From Bradyrhizobium cytisi (GTDB lineage Bacteria; Pseudomonadota; Alphaproteobacteria; Rhizobiales; Xanthobacteraceae): a DNA stretch of 48,836 bases. Location: NCBI RefSeq assembly GCF_008123515.1, contig NZ_VSSR01000005.1, positions 128,023-176,858 of the forward strand, written 5' to 3'. Positions 1 to 8,596 of this stretch are shown here, one piece after another (within the stretch, counting starts at the first letter, position 1; each line of letters begins with the position of its first letter). The notes under the pieces were generated by a model. The model saw nothing but the letters and a program-made list of their open reading frames with translations, had not been told where the DNA came from and did no database searches. The translations under genes were made by a program, and so were the position numbers.

Positions 1-457
1 CGGAAAGCGACGCCCTGCGCGCCATCAAGACCATGCGGCCATCCCAGAGCTCCTCGAATTCGGCACGACTGAGTTTGCGCGGACGGGGGTCCGAGGGACA
101 CTGAACCAACACCTCGTCCCCGTCCGCCTTGCCGACCAGGAGGAAGCCGCCTTGATTAAGCACGGCGATCCCCGGCAAGGGTATGCGCGCAAGCCGTGCC
201 CAATCGGTCTTAATCGTGCGCGCCTTGAGGCCGAAAGCCTTCGCACAGCGCACCATCTCCGTCACGCCGATGTTACGTGTACCCAATCGGTGACAGAGTT
301 GCTCCTTGTCGGCTGCAATGCCGTGCAACCTAAGCAACAAGACGAGGGCAAAGGGCGCCGACTTCTCTGGAGACGCCATTTCTTGGATATCCCGCATGTG
401 GTTCGCCAACATCTCGCGATCAATAACATCAGATCCGGCAGCAACCCGAGTGGCCAT
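1..457 (-). CDS. Type I secretion ABC transporter, HlyB type, N-terminal part (gene runs off the window)
   Basis: The minus frame is open from an ATG at 457 to the window edge, giving about 152 residues. It matches the C39-peptidase-like domain that opens HlyB/RtxB-type exporters: LLLRLHGIAAD at 41-51, EMVRCAKAFGLKAR at 67-80, and GFLLVGKADGDEVLVQC followed by LSRAEFEELWDGRMVLMARR. The catalytic Cys of true C39 peptidases is missing from its usual place just before the LHG motif, as in HlyB, where the domain binds substrate without cutting it. The membrane and ATPase domains must lie to the left, outside the window. A GAGGACC ribosome site precedes the ATG. In such systems this inner-membrane protein works with a HlyD adaptor and an outer-membrane TolC. 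Its adaptor is not visible; the HlyD gene at 15394-16896 belongs to a different exporter. Confidence 0.85.
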   Translation of the reverse strand, partial: MATRVAAGSDVIDREMLANHMRDIQEMASPEKSAPFALVLLLRLHGIAADKEQLCHRLGTRNIGVTEMVRCAKAFGLKARTIKTDWARLARIPLPGIAVLNQGGFLLVGKADGDEVLVQCPSDPRPRKLSRAEFEELWDGRMVLMARRASLS

Positions 458-601
458 TTAAGGTCCTCGTCTCGCGCTCGATCCGGCGAGCGCTGGTTGC
501 TCGTGAAGCACGTCTTGCAGTGAAGTCGGCTCCTGCGGTCGCGACTCTAACCGTGCTCACGGGATACCCGCGCGGCAAAAACGCGGTACATGTGCAGTTT
601 C

Positions 602-614
602 ATTAGGCCCTAAT
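602..614. promoter_or_regulatory. Perfect 13-nt palindrome, possible operator of the HlyB-type gene
   Basis: The sequence reads ATTAGG, a central C, then CCTAAT, about 145 bp upstream of the HlyB-type start codon at 457. Symmetry is perfect over six base pairs on each side, and it is AT-rich for this DNA. It may bind a dimeric regulator; which one is unknown. Confidence 0.3.
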
Positions 615-1141
615 AGGTAGCCCAGAAGGTCAAGCGCCCGCACCGGGACGGCGTCATCGACAGGCCGCCGCTCGGTGGCGCAGCGGGAGACTCTGTGGCG
701 AACAATTGTCCGGCCAGAGAGGCGAACTGTGAGGTAATCCAAAGGGGGTACCGAAACGATGGCCGCATCATATAGCCTCACCTGCCGGCCGGGCATCGAT
801 CGAGTACAGCCTTATCAAATCCATTCCCGCCGCAAGCGCGCGATCGTCCTGACGCAGCATCGCAACGCGCCGCCGCCGATTGCGCGAGTGGATCGTGTGG
901 TTACCCCTTTATTCAGATACGATCGCAAATGTGCCGTGATAATAGTGGATTCCCGACAACCCTCTCGGTTGAGTGGCTAAATTCACGCTTCCCTGAGCGT
1001 GTCGGCGCTTTCGAGCGGATACCATTTTTCGGTTTCCGATTGATGGATGGGCCGCGGCGCCGTTCAAGTGGGCTGCGATCCAATGGATGAATTGACGAGA
1101 TCCTGTCTCGGCGGACGGGCTGCCGGCATTTGCCAAGACGT

Positions 1142-1177
1142 GGGCGATTGAGAGCGGGCGATTGAGACGTGGGCGAT
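1142..1177 (+). repeat. Short tandem repeat just upstream of the glycosyltransferase gene
   Basis: GGGCGATTGAGA occurs at 1142-1153 and 1156-1167, and the first seven bases again at 1171-1177, giving a period of 14-15 bp. It ends 22 bp before the ATG at 1200, so it lies in the 5' leader or promoter of the polysaccharide operon. It may be a slippage product or a repeated protein-binding site. Confidence 0.55.
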
Positions 1178-1199
1178 ATCGAATAAGGGAGCTTTGCGA

Positions 1200-2498
1200 A
1201 TGTTGAAGCTAGGGCTGAGCGGCGATCAAAGATACGGCTCTCATCTCCCTGATAACCACCCAAGTGGGACGTCGACGGCCCGACGCGATCCGCTGCAGCC
1301 CCATCTTCTTTATATCGGGGGCGAAGATCATCATCTGCGCATTCCGGCGATGTGCGCGCTGCGCGACCACGGCTTCCGCATAACAGCCGTGGCGAGCGGC
1401 GACCCAGCTCCATTTGCGCAAGCAGGCATCCGCTATCGAGACTTCCAGTTCAACCGGTTCGTAAACCCGCGGGCCGACTGGGCGGCGATCAAAGGCCTTA
1501 CGAAAATCCTGGTCGAGGAGCAGCCTGATCTCGCGCAAAGCTTTGACACCAAACCCTCGATATTTCTGCCTTTGGCTGCGCGGAGCGCTCCTGGTGTGCT
1601 GGCCATTCGTACGATTAATGGACGCGCCTTTCTCTATTCATCTCGCTCCCCTCTCGCCCTGACACTACGTCCGGTTTATCGCGCGCTCCACAAGCTCGCG
1701 GCTCGCACCGCTGCCGCTACGGTATTCGAGATCGGTGACGACCGCGCATTCTTCGAGCGTCACGGGATCGCCGGCAAGATGCCCGTTCTGATTCGAGGTG
1801 CGGGCGTCGATGTCGAGGGGTTCGATCGAGCACTGAGCTCAGGACCCTCGCCAGCTCAGCTCCGCCAAGAACTCGGGCTTGGCGACGCCGAAGTCGTGAT
1901 TACGGTGACGCGGATGACCAGGCAGAAGGGCATTCCGGCGCTACTCGACGCGGCTGCCCGGGTGCACGAGGTGCGTCCCGATGTACGCTTCCTGCTGGTC
2001 GGACCGCGCGAATCCGAAGGCCCCCTCGCCATCACGCAAGCCGAGATTGATCGGCATGCACCCTATGTGAAGGCGATCGGGCCGAGATCGGACATCCCGG
2101 CCCTGCTCAGGCTCGCAAATGTATTCGCGTTTCCGACTGAGTACCGTGAAGGCGTGCCTCGGGTTCTCCTCGAGGCCGCACTCGCCGGCCTGCCAACCGT
2201 GACCACGACCATGCCGGGTTGCGCTGAAGTCATCCGCGACGGATGGAATGGCTTGCTGGTGCCCCCGGGAGCGCCGCCCGTATTGGCCGCAAAGATTCTC
2301 CACTTGCTCGCCAATCGAGAGAAGGGCCTGGCCATGGCAGATCGCGCCGCCGAGTATGTCAGGAGGGAGTTCTCGCTCGCGACCGTTGTCGCTCAGCATG
2401 CGAATCTCTACAGGCAGTTGATCGATCGTGCGTCCCCAGCCCGGTTCAAGGACCGCAGCCTCGCGGCGGCGAGGGAGGATACATGCAGCGCCCTGTAG
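1200..2498 (+). CDS. Glycosyltransferase family 4
   Basis: This 432-residue protein has the two-Rossmann GT-B layout of GT4 enzymes, which transfer a sugar from a nucleotide donor to a lipid-linked acceptor at the inner membrane. The N-terminal half starts with LLYIGGEDHHLRIP and contains AQSFDTKPSIFLPLAAR. The C-terminal half has the donor-binding segments VTRMTRQKGIPALLDAAARV, FLLVGPRE and AFPTEYREGVPRVLLEA, where EGVPRVLLE stands for the usual EX7E motif, then PTVTTTMPGCAEVIRDGWNG. The ATG at 1200 follows AAGGGAG at 8 nt spacing and is preferred over the in-frame TTG at 1194. Its end overlaps the next start (2483), so translation is probably coupled. It heads the polysaccharide operon and is the only glycosyltransferase visible. 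The linkage it makes cannot be told from sequence. Confidence 0.88.
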   Translation: MLKLGLSGDQRYGSHLPDNHPSGTSTARRDPLQPHLLYIGGEDHHLRIPAMCALRDHGFRITAVASGDPAPFAQAGIRYRDFQFNRFVNPRADWAAIKGLTKILVEEQPDLAQSFDTKPSIFLPLAARSAPGVLAIRTINGRAFLYSSRSPLALTLRPVYRALHKLAARTAAATVFEIGDDRAFFERHGIAGKMPVLIRGAGVDVEGFDRALSSGPSPAQLRQELGLGDAEVVITVTRMTRQKGIPALLDAAARVHEVRPDVRFLLVGPRESEGPLAITQAEIDRHAPYVKAIGPRSDIPALLRLANVFAFPTEYREGVPRVLLEAALAGLPTVTTTMPGCAEVIRDGWNGLLVPPGAPPVLAAKILHLLANREKGLAMADRAAEYVRREFSLATVVAQHANLYRQLIDRASPARFKDRSLAAAREDTCSAL

Positions 2499-3388
2499 GG
2501 AAACGTGCCGCGTGCGTTACGTGGGCCGCGGTAGCAGTGCTGCTGGGGGCCGGCGCATTGCTCCTGCAGGCGCTCGTGTTCGATACGCCCACGCACGCGC
2601 AGGCCACAACCACGCTGCATTTCGCCTCCAACGGAAATTTCGACCCGGCCGGCAACTATCTTCCCGGTGCTGCCGGCTTCAATTTGGCGGACGTCAGCAG
2701 CCTGGCGCAGATGGAGGCTCTGCCGGAGGGTGTGAGGGGCCTGGTGTGGGTCGGTCAATGCAACGGCGCGGACACTAAATTCGTGGATACCGTCCGCCCA
2801 TTCATCGGCCATGCGAAACTGTTCGGCTTCTATTTGATGGACGATCCGGATCCGACTGGACAGCACTTCCCGCTTTGTACGGCTGACAATCTGAAGGCGG
2901 AATCGGACTGGATCCATGCCAACGTGCCCGGCGCAAAGGCTTTCATCCTGCTCATGACGATGACGTCGTCACGAACGCCGTCCTTCAAGAACGCCTACGA
3001 CCCTGCCAACTCGCATGTCGACCTGTTCGGCATCGATCCCTACCCTTGCCGGACGGAGTTGAACGGCTGCGATTACCACCAGATCGACCGCTACGTCGCG
3101 GCGGCCGAGGCCGCGGGGGTGCCGCGCGACAAGATGGTCCCGGTCTACCAAACCTTTGGCGGCGGCCGCTGGATCAATGACGGCGGAGGCCGATACGTGC
3201 TGCCGACCGCAAGTCAGATGCAGCTGATGTTGGCTCGCTGGGACGCGCTCCTGCCGGCTCCCGTTTTCGACTTCGCCTACAGCTGGGGACCGCAGAATGG
3301 AGACTGGGCCCTCGCCGGTTCACCGGAATTGCAGGCAGCGTTCTTGAGCCGCAATCGAAACCCAATCGCTTTGAACCGAATGAATTGA
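2483..3388 (+). CDS. Sec-exported glycosidase-like protein (paralogue of 18924-20105)
   Basis: This 301-residue protein starts with a typical signal sequence (basic MQRPVGKR, hydrophobic 11-31, likely cleavage after THAQA near 41). The mature part is a single domain very like residues 1-250 of the protein at 18924-20105: shared blocks are GAAGFNLADVSS, LFGFYLMDDPDPTGQ, ESDWIHANVPGAK, HVDLFGIDPYP, VPVYQTFGGGRW and FDFAYSWGPQNGD. The pattern (acidic D/E pair after a YL strand, GIDPYP, QTFGGG) resembles a TIM-barrel glycoside hydrolase, but I cannot assign a family. GGGAGGAT precedes the ATG at 2483, inside the end of the glycosyltransferase gene. Within the operon a secreted glycosidase could trim or release the polysaccharide. 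Four extra cysteines near 93, 132, 189 and 196 are absent from the paralogue. Confidence 0.75.
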   Translation: MQRPVGKRAACVTWAAVAVLLGAGALLLQALVFDTPTHAQATTTLHFASNGNFDPAGNYLPGAAGFNLADVSSLAQMEALPEGVRGLVWVGQCNGADTKFVDTVRPFIGHAKLFGFYLMDDPDPTGQHFPLCTADNLKAESDWIHANVPGAKAFILLMTMTSSRTPSFKNAYDPANSHVDLFGIDPYPCRTELNGCDYHQIDRYVAAAEAAGVPRDKMVPVYQTFGGGRWINDGGGRYVLPTASQMQLMLARWDALLPAPVFDFAYSWGPQNGDWALAGSPELQAAFLSRNRNPIALNRMN

Positions 3389-3603
3389 AGTCCGATGGAA
3401 ACCGCCCGAACGCGTCGCAACCGCAAGACATGCCAGCCGGGCGAGACTTATGTGCGCCTCAAGATAAGAGCGACGGACAGGAGGTCTGGACTCCTGCCTG
3501 CTGCACCGCAAACCTTCGCGATTTTTCAGATCGTCACTCAAAGACTGCCCTCTTCGATCGAGCGGCGGTTACGGAATCGATCGACGCAGCGCGAGGTACG
3601 TCG

Positions 3604-5010
3604 ATGATCCTGGACTTCCTGTTCGCATTCGGACTGCTGCTGACGCCCGCCTCCCAATTGCGGCTTGCGGGCTTGCCAGTCGGACCGGGCGAACTTTGTC
3701 TATTTATCTGGGTGATCCTCGTACTCGGTCGCGAAGCAGCTCGCCTTCGCTTGCTCCTGACGCCGGCTCTGTCGCGGCTACTGGTATTCTGGTCGCTGTT
3801 TGTCCTTGCGCAGAGCCTCGGAACGCTGACGGCAAAGCTCATCGGCGACGAGCACGATTCCGAATGGTTCATGCACGATGTCATGGCCTATCCCCTGTTG
3901 GCCGCCATCAGTTGCCTGAGCGTGGTCGGGCCGCACCCCCGAGCCAGGTTGCGGCGCATCACCTGGCTTCTGTGTGGACTCGGCACGCCGGTTATCGTCG
4001 CACAACTGGCCGACGCCTGGGGTCTCTACGATTTACCTTCGGTCGATCCGATGTGGTGGGATCAATTCCGAGGCTGGTCGTCGAATCCGCATCAACTTGC
4101 AGTTCTCTGCATGGTGCTTGGAATTCTATCGCTCCATCTTGCCGAAACGTCCACCACGCTCGGCTCGAGGATTGGCGCTCTCGCCTGCGCCATCATCCCA
4201 GTCTACACGGGCCGGATCACCGGGAGCGACTCGTTTACCCTCATTCTTGTGCTCGCCGGCCCGATCTTCTTGGCGTTCAAGTGCCGAATCTGGCTGTTCT
4301 CGCGAGCGCGGCAGATCAGCTTCCGTTCGGCGTTCGCCTGGGTGATTGTGCTGGCCTTGCCCGGGCTCGTGATTTCGATCGCGCCGCTGGCCTATTCGAT
4401 TGCGGTCGAAGCCAGCGACCTCGCCAAATCGATGGCACGGGAAAACCCCGAGCAAACCAGAGAGAAGACGGAATTGCGATTTGAGCTTTGGAGCCAGGCC
4501 GTCAGGCGGGGAGTCCAATCCGGCATGCTCGGCCTAGGCCCTGGTCCGCATCTCGAAATTCCGAGTTCCATCGTCTCGGCAAGGAACCTGGATACGATCC
4601 ACCCCCAGTTTGTCGAGCACCCCAAGCCCTCGTTCGTGCCGAACTTCGAGGCGCACAATACGATGCTCGACCTATTTACCCAGGGCGGGCTCCTGGTCGT
4701 CTTAAGCTTCGTCTGGCTCGTTGTAATGGCTTTCAAGTCCGCCTACGCGACCGGTCAAGCAGGCTTGCCGACGTTACTGTGCGGTCTCTGCATTTACGCC
4801 ATCGCCACCTTCCTGCTTCGGCATCCTATCTTCTGGTTTGCAATCGCTGTCTGCCTGACCGCAGAGCCGATGCCGGCGGGCCAACTACGATCGATCGCCA
4901 GAGGCAACGCACTGCGTTGCCATGCTCGCCTCGCGAACGCATGGGGTCGATCTCTTACACGTCCGCGACCGGCATATGGCGCGAGCCAACTGGGCTCGAG
5001 GTCGAGCTAG
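3604..5010 (+). CDS. O-antigen ligase/polymerase-like (Wzy-type) membrane protein
   Basis: The 468-residue protein is mostly hydrophobic, with about ten to twelve membrane segments beginning at MILDFLFAFGLLLTP. A long periplasmic loop follows the segment near ALPGLVISIAPLAYSI, and after it come GMLGLGPGPH and EAHNTMLDLFTQGG, the region that carries the conserved His of the O-antigen ligase/Wzy_C family. Such proteins polymerise or transfer lipid-linked oligosaccharide at the periplasmic face. The frame is open upstream to 3385, but residues coded before 3604 are hydrophilic with no likely homologue, and the ATG at 3604 has GAGG at 7 nt. The gap of 215 bp after the preceding gene may hold an internal promoter. 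In this operon it is the best candidate for the polysaccharide polymerase; a ligase role is possible. Confidence 0.8.
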   Translation: MILDFLFAFGLLLTPASQLRLAGLPVGPGELCLFIWVILVLGREAARLRLLLTPALSRLLVFWSLFVLAQSLGTLTAKLIGDEHDSEWFMHDVMAYPLLAAISCLSVVGPHPRARLRRITWLLCGLGTPVIVAQLADAWGLYDLPSVDPMWWDQFRGWSSNPHQLAVLCMVLGILSLHLAETSTTLGSRIGALACAIIPVYTGRITGSDSFTLILVLAGPIFLAFKCRIWLFSRARQISFRSAFAWVIVLALPGLVISIAPLAYSIAVEASDLAKSMARENPEQTREKTELRFELWSQAVRRGVQSGMLGLGPGPHLEIPSSIVSARNLDTIHPQFVEHPKPSFVPNFEAHNTMLDLFTQGGLLVVLSFVWLVVMAFKSAYATGQAGLPTLLCGLCIYAIATFLLRHPIFWFAIAVCLTAEPMPAGQLRSIARGNALRCHARLANAWGRSLTRPRPAYGASQLGSRSS

Positions 5011-5043
5011 CTGCGAGGATGGACCGATGGCAGGGAGGTACGG

Positions 5044-7020
5044 ATGCAGTTGATGGATAAGACGGGTCTCATCGCCGACAGCATACCATTGAGGCCCGAT
5101 TACGAAGGCATGCGGCAAGACGACCCGACCACGATCGCGCTCGAACCGGGCTTCCAGCAGGTGATTGGGATCCTGCGTCGGAGGAGCAAGTTCATCCTCA
5201 CCATCGCCGGCGTAGGAGCGATGCTTGCCGGCATCGCCGGCCTGGTCATCACACCCAAATATACGGCGACCGCGCAGGTCGTCCAGGTTCAGGGCGGCAC
5301 TTCCCTAAGTCCCGAGGCGCTCCAGCAGGCCGTCGACACTCAGGTGACCATGCTGACATCTCCCTATCACCTGCGCCACGTTCTCGACAGCTTTCGAAAC
5401 GACCCAAAGTTTCGCGGACTGGCGCCCGACGTCGCAGTGGATCCGGCCATCGTGCCGAAACCTGCTCAGGCCGAGACGAGCGAGGCCGGCCCGCTAGGCC
5501 TGAATGAGCTCAAGCGACGGCTGGGTGTCTGGATTGGACCGCTATTCCATCACAGGCGAACCGACGCAGGCCTGCAATTCGACGATCTCCAGCGTCGTCT
5601 GCAGGTCCTCCAGGAACGCCGCTCACGCATCATCAACGTCACCTTCCAGTGGACGAGTCCCGAGAAAGCCGCCGACATCGTCAACCGGATCGTCGCGCTG
5701 TACGTTCAGAGCAATGCCGAGCAGCAGCGAGCCTACACCGCCGGCGAACTGGCCCGGCTTGACGAACGAATGGCGACGGTCAAGGCCGACATCGAGCGGA
5801 CCAGCGCAGCTCTGCACCAGGCAATCCAGCGGCGCGCCGATGTGGGCCGCAACGCCGGCGGCGAAGAACAGGGAGCTAGCGCCGACCCACGCGAACTCGA
5901 ACGCCGAACCGCCGCCAACGCACAGCTTTATGCAAGTCTTCTCCAGCGCCAGAAGGAGATCCGCGAACAGGAAGAGCTCGTCAACCCGGACGTCAGCATT
6001 CTTTCACTTGCCTCTCCGCCGTCGCGACCGAGTTCTCCGAATCCGATCCTGTTCATGCTCCCTGCCCTGATCGTCTCGCTCATCTGCGGGAGCTTCGTCG
6101 CGCTCATCCAGGAGCGCCTCGACAAATCGCTGCGCAGCGAGAAGGAAATCACCGATGCGCTCGGACTCTCCTGCATCGGTTTGGTCCCGCAAATGCCCGT
6201 GGGCCATCTGACTGACGCAGGAGACTATGTTCGGGTCGAGCCATTCTCTCCGTACGCGGAAGCGCTTCGGTCAACGGCTGCGACGTTACGTCTGGCCGAG
6301 CCAGGCCATGTGAAAACGGTCCTGATCAGCTCCAGTATCGCAGGCGAAGGGAAAACCACGCTCGCCAGGGGCCTTGCGGCTTATGTCGGCCTTCTTGGGC
6401 GGCGTGCGCTCCTGATCGGCATCGACCTTCACAGAGGCATGCGCGTTACCGAGTTCGACAACGCCGGCGAGCGACGAATCGTCGGTCTACAGAACCGATC
6501 GCTGGCGGACTCGATCCGGCACATTCCGCAGGCCGGCTTCGACTACCTCCGGATACCCGGCTATCGGCTCGACCCAATAAGTGCCATCGAACAGATGGCA
6601 GAACTCATTCGCCAACTGCGCGAACGCTACGATTGCGTGATCATCGATGGTCCGCCCGCCCTTGCAGCCATCGAGGCCCGATTGCTCCCACCGATCGCCG
6701 ACAAGCTTCTCTTCGTCGTCAAATGGGGGAGCACGAGGCGGGAGGTCGCTCAGAACGCCTTGGGCCTCCTTCGCAACTGCGGGCGTTTCGACAACGAGCG
6801 CGGCGATTTTGCAGCGGCCATCGCGACACAGGTCGATCTCAAGAAACAGGCGCAATACGGTTATGGCGATGCGAGCGAATTTGCCGCCCGGGCGGCAGAC
6901 GCGCCTCGCGCCGGCATACGCCAACGCTTCCTCGCAATCACCTCCTCCCTGTTTCAGTGGATGCAGGAGATCGGACTTCAAGCTGCAAGATCATTCGGCC
7001 GAAAAGGGCACGAAAGATGA
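5044..7020 (+). CDS. Wzc-like polysaccharide co-polymerase with BY-kinase-type ATPase domain
   Basis: The 658-residue protein joins a Wzz chain-length domain to a cytoplasmic P-loop domain. The first membrane helix is at about 51-69 (FILTIAGVGAMLAGIAGLVI), followed by a periplasmic part with a coiled coil, and the second helix is near 335-355 (LFMLPALIVSLICGSFVALI). The ATPase part has Walker A SSSIAGEGKTTLARG near 428-442, a Walker A' region ALLIGIDLHRG and Walker B CVIIDGPP near 532. The first Asp of the usual DxD in Walker A' is Gly. The tail lacks a tyrosine cluster; only QYGYGD near 604 offers tyrosines, so autophosphorylation may be weak or absent. These proteins set chain length with Wzy at the inner membrane. 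GGGAGG lies just before the ATG. The next gene overlaps by 4 bp. Confidence 0.87.
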   Translation: MQLMDKTGLIADSIPLRPDYEGMRQDDPTTIALEPGFQQVIGILRRRSKFILTIAGVGAMLAGIAGLVITPKYTATAQVVQVQGGTSLSPEALQQAVDTQVTMLTSPYHLRHVLDSFRNDPKFRGLAPDVAVDPAIVPKPAQAETSEAGPLGLNELKRRLGVWIGPLFHHRRTDAGLQFDDLQRRLQVLQERRSRIINVTFQWTSPEKAADIVNRIVALYVQSNAEQQRAYTAGELARLDERMATVKADIERTSAALHQAIQRRADVGRNAGGEEQGASADPRELERRTAANAQLYASLLQRQKEIREQEELVNPDVSILSLASPPSRPSSPNPILFMLPALIVSLICGSFVALIQERLDKSLRSEKEITDALGLSCIGLVPQMPVGHLTDAGDYVRVEPFSPYAEALRSTAATLRLAEPGHVKTVLISSSIAGEGKTTLARGLAAYVGLLGRRALLIGIDLHRGMRVTEFDNAGERRIVGLQNRSLADSIRHIPQAGFDYLRIPGYRLDPISAIEQMAELIRQLRERYDCVIIDGPPALAAIEARLLPPIADKLLFVVKWGSTRREVAQNALGLLRNCGRFDNERGDFAAAIATQVDLKKQAQYGYGDASEFAARAADAPRAGIRQRFLAITSSLFQWMQEIGLQAARSFGRKGHER

Positions 7021-8543
7021 GACAGGATGCCCTGCACAGAACAGACCTGACCGGCTCGACCGCCGAGAGCGCGATCTTGCCGCTGAATCTTATGGTCTTG
7101 AACGACTTTGATCGGCGCGACATCACCTACTTCTACTGGAAGAGCAGCAATCGAATTTACCGCGGGCTGACCGGCGACGGCGACCTCGATCTGCTTGTCG
7201 CAAAACAGGATCAGCACCGCGCTCAGGCGATTCTCCTCGAGCGCGGTCTCAAGCTCTTTCCCGCCGTCGCCTATCGTGACCATCCGTCGGTCCTGAGCTA
7301 TCTTGGCCATGACGAACCGAGTGGGCGGATCGTGCATCTCCATCTGCATGTCCGACTGGTCGCCGGCGCCAGCCTGCTCAAGAACTACCACCTGCCGTGG
7401 GAAGAGGCCCTGGCGAAGCGAGCGATTGCTCATCCGGAGCTGCCGATCCGTATCCTGGAGCCAGTGGACGAGGCATTGCTGTTGATTGTACGCGGCTGCC
7501 TCGAGCTGAGGCGATCGGATCCAGTCGTGCTCCGCAACTGGCAGGCAATGACGCGCAAATTTGCACTTGATCGCACGGAACTCGCCGGCCGAATTCCTCG
7601 CGCGGCACTCAGAAGGCGAGCGGCTGAACTTCTGGGCGGCGATCTGGCCGACATGGTCGCCAATGCCCTTTATTGCCAACCCGCGCTGGAACATCAGCAT
7701 CATCTGCGGCGGCGTATCCGAATGCACTTCGCGCCGCATCGTATCTACAACGATCTTGAGGCAGGACTGCGGAGCCTGACACGCGCCACACACCTCGTCG
7801 CCGGTTACCTGAACAAGCGCTTTCTCTGGGCACCCCGACCATGGAGCCGACGAGCCCCAGGTGGTGGGCACGTCGTGGCCGTCATCGGCGTCGACGGCAG
7901 TGGGAAATCAACCATCGTCGCGACAATCCGGCAGTGGCTCGGCGAGGAAATGGATGTCATTCCCATCTATTTCGGTACCGGGGCAGGACGCCCCTCCCTC
8001 GTCTTATGGCCACTCAAGCTGATGGTGCCTCTGGTCACGCCGTTGTTCAAGACCAAGCCCAGAGGCTCATCGCATGGCAAAATCTCGGATCGCCCTCCGA
8101 GCCGAGTGTACAGTGCCCTCATGGCGATCTGGGCGACGGCCACGGCCATCGAAAAGCGCTCCAAGCTGACGGCCGCGCATCGCGGGGCCCGCCGGGGCCT
8201 TGTCGTGGTCACGGACCGATACCCGCAGAACGAGATCGCCGGCTTCAACGAAGGTCCGCTGATGCCACGCCTGATCGGGATTCCGCTCTGGCTACGTCGG
8301 TTTGAAGCCAAAGCCTATTCACTTGCCGAGCGCCTTCCACCGGACATCGTCATCAAGCTGGTCGTTCCGCCGGAGGTTTGCGCCAAACGCGAACCCGACA
8401 TGGATCCTGCCGTGATCACGCAGCGTATCGCAGCTATCCCGCGACTAGCGTTTTCCGGCGCGCGCGTCGTCTCGATCGACGCCCAACAGCCTCTAACCGA
8501 TGTCATTCGCGCGGTGAAGAAGGAGGTGTGGCGGATACTCTAG
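7017..8543 (+). CDS. Nucleotidyltransferase-like / thymidylate-kinase-like fusion protein
   Basis: The start ATGA overlaps the preceding stop, giving 508 residues. Residues 1-270 hold GDGDLDLLVAK near 52-62, which fits the GxDxD motif of nucleotidyltransferase-fold proteins; HLHLHVRL and an all-helical part follow. Residues about 280-508 are a P-loop kinase domain close to thymidylate kinases: Walker A GVDGSGKSTI near 289, VVVTDRYPQNE as the DRY-type motif, and a last helix with VIKLVVPPEVCAKREPDM. Real thymidylate kinases are about 210 residues and make dTDP; fused forms like this occur in polysaccharide clusters, and their substrate is unknown. It may phosphorylate a sugar or make a nucleotide precursor. 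The following gene encodes a second small P-loop kinase, so the pair may act together. Confidence 0.75.
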   Translation: MRQDALHRTDLTGSTAESAILPLNLMVLNDFDRRDITYFYWKSSNRIYRGLTGDGDLDLLVAKQDQHRAQAILLERGLKLFPAVAYRDHPSVLSYLGHDEPSGRIVHLHLHVRLVAGASLLKNYHLPWEEALAKRAIAHPELPIRILEPVDEALLLIVRGCLELRRSDPVVLRNWQAMTRKFALDRTELAGRIPRAALRRRAAELLGGDLADMVANALYCQPALEHQHHLRRRIRMHFAPHRIYNDLEAGLRSLTRATHLVAGYLNKRFLWAPRPWSRRAPGGGHVVAVIGVDGSGKSTIVATIRQWLGEEMDVIPIYFGTGAGRPSLVLWPLKLMVPLVTPLFKTKPRGSSHGKISDRPPSRVYSALMAIWATATAIEKRSKLTAAHRGARRGLVVVTDRYPQNEIAGFNEGPLMPRLIGIPLWLRRFEAKAYSLAERLPPDIVIKLVVPPEVCAKREPDMDPAVITQRIAAIPRLAFSGARVVSIDAQQPLTDVIRAVKKEVWRIL

Positions 8544-8596
8544 AGCAAACGACAGAACTGTCCAATTTCAATCATTTCATTTGTCTGAGTTCGGAT

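Larger units (their letters stand above)
458..1199. other. Divergent intergenic region, no convincing gene
   Basis: This 742-bp stretch separates the HlyB-type gene (minus) from the polysaccharide operon (plus) and should hold both promoters. Short open frames here (for example 759-980 plus, 557-796 minus, 913-1413 minus) have Arg/Pro/His-rich shadow-like compositions and no recognisable motif. A perfect 13-nt palindrome and a short tandem repeat are listed separately. No clear -35/-10 pair stands out. Confidence 0.6.
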
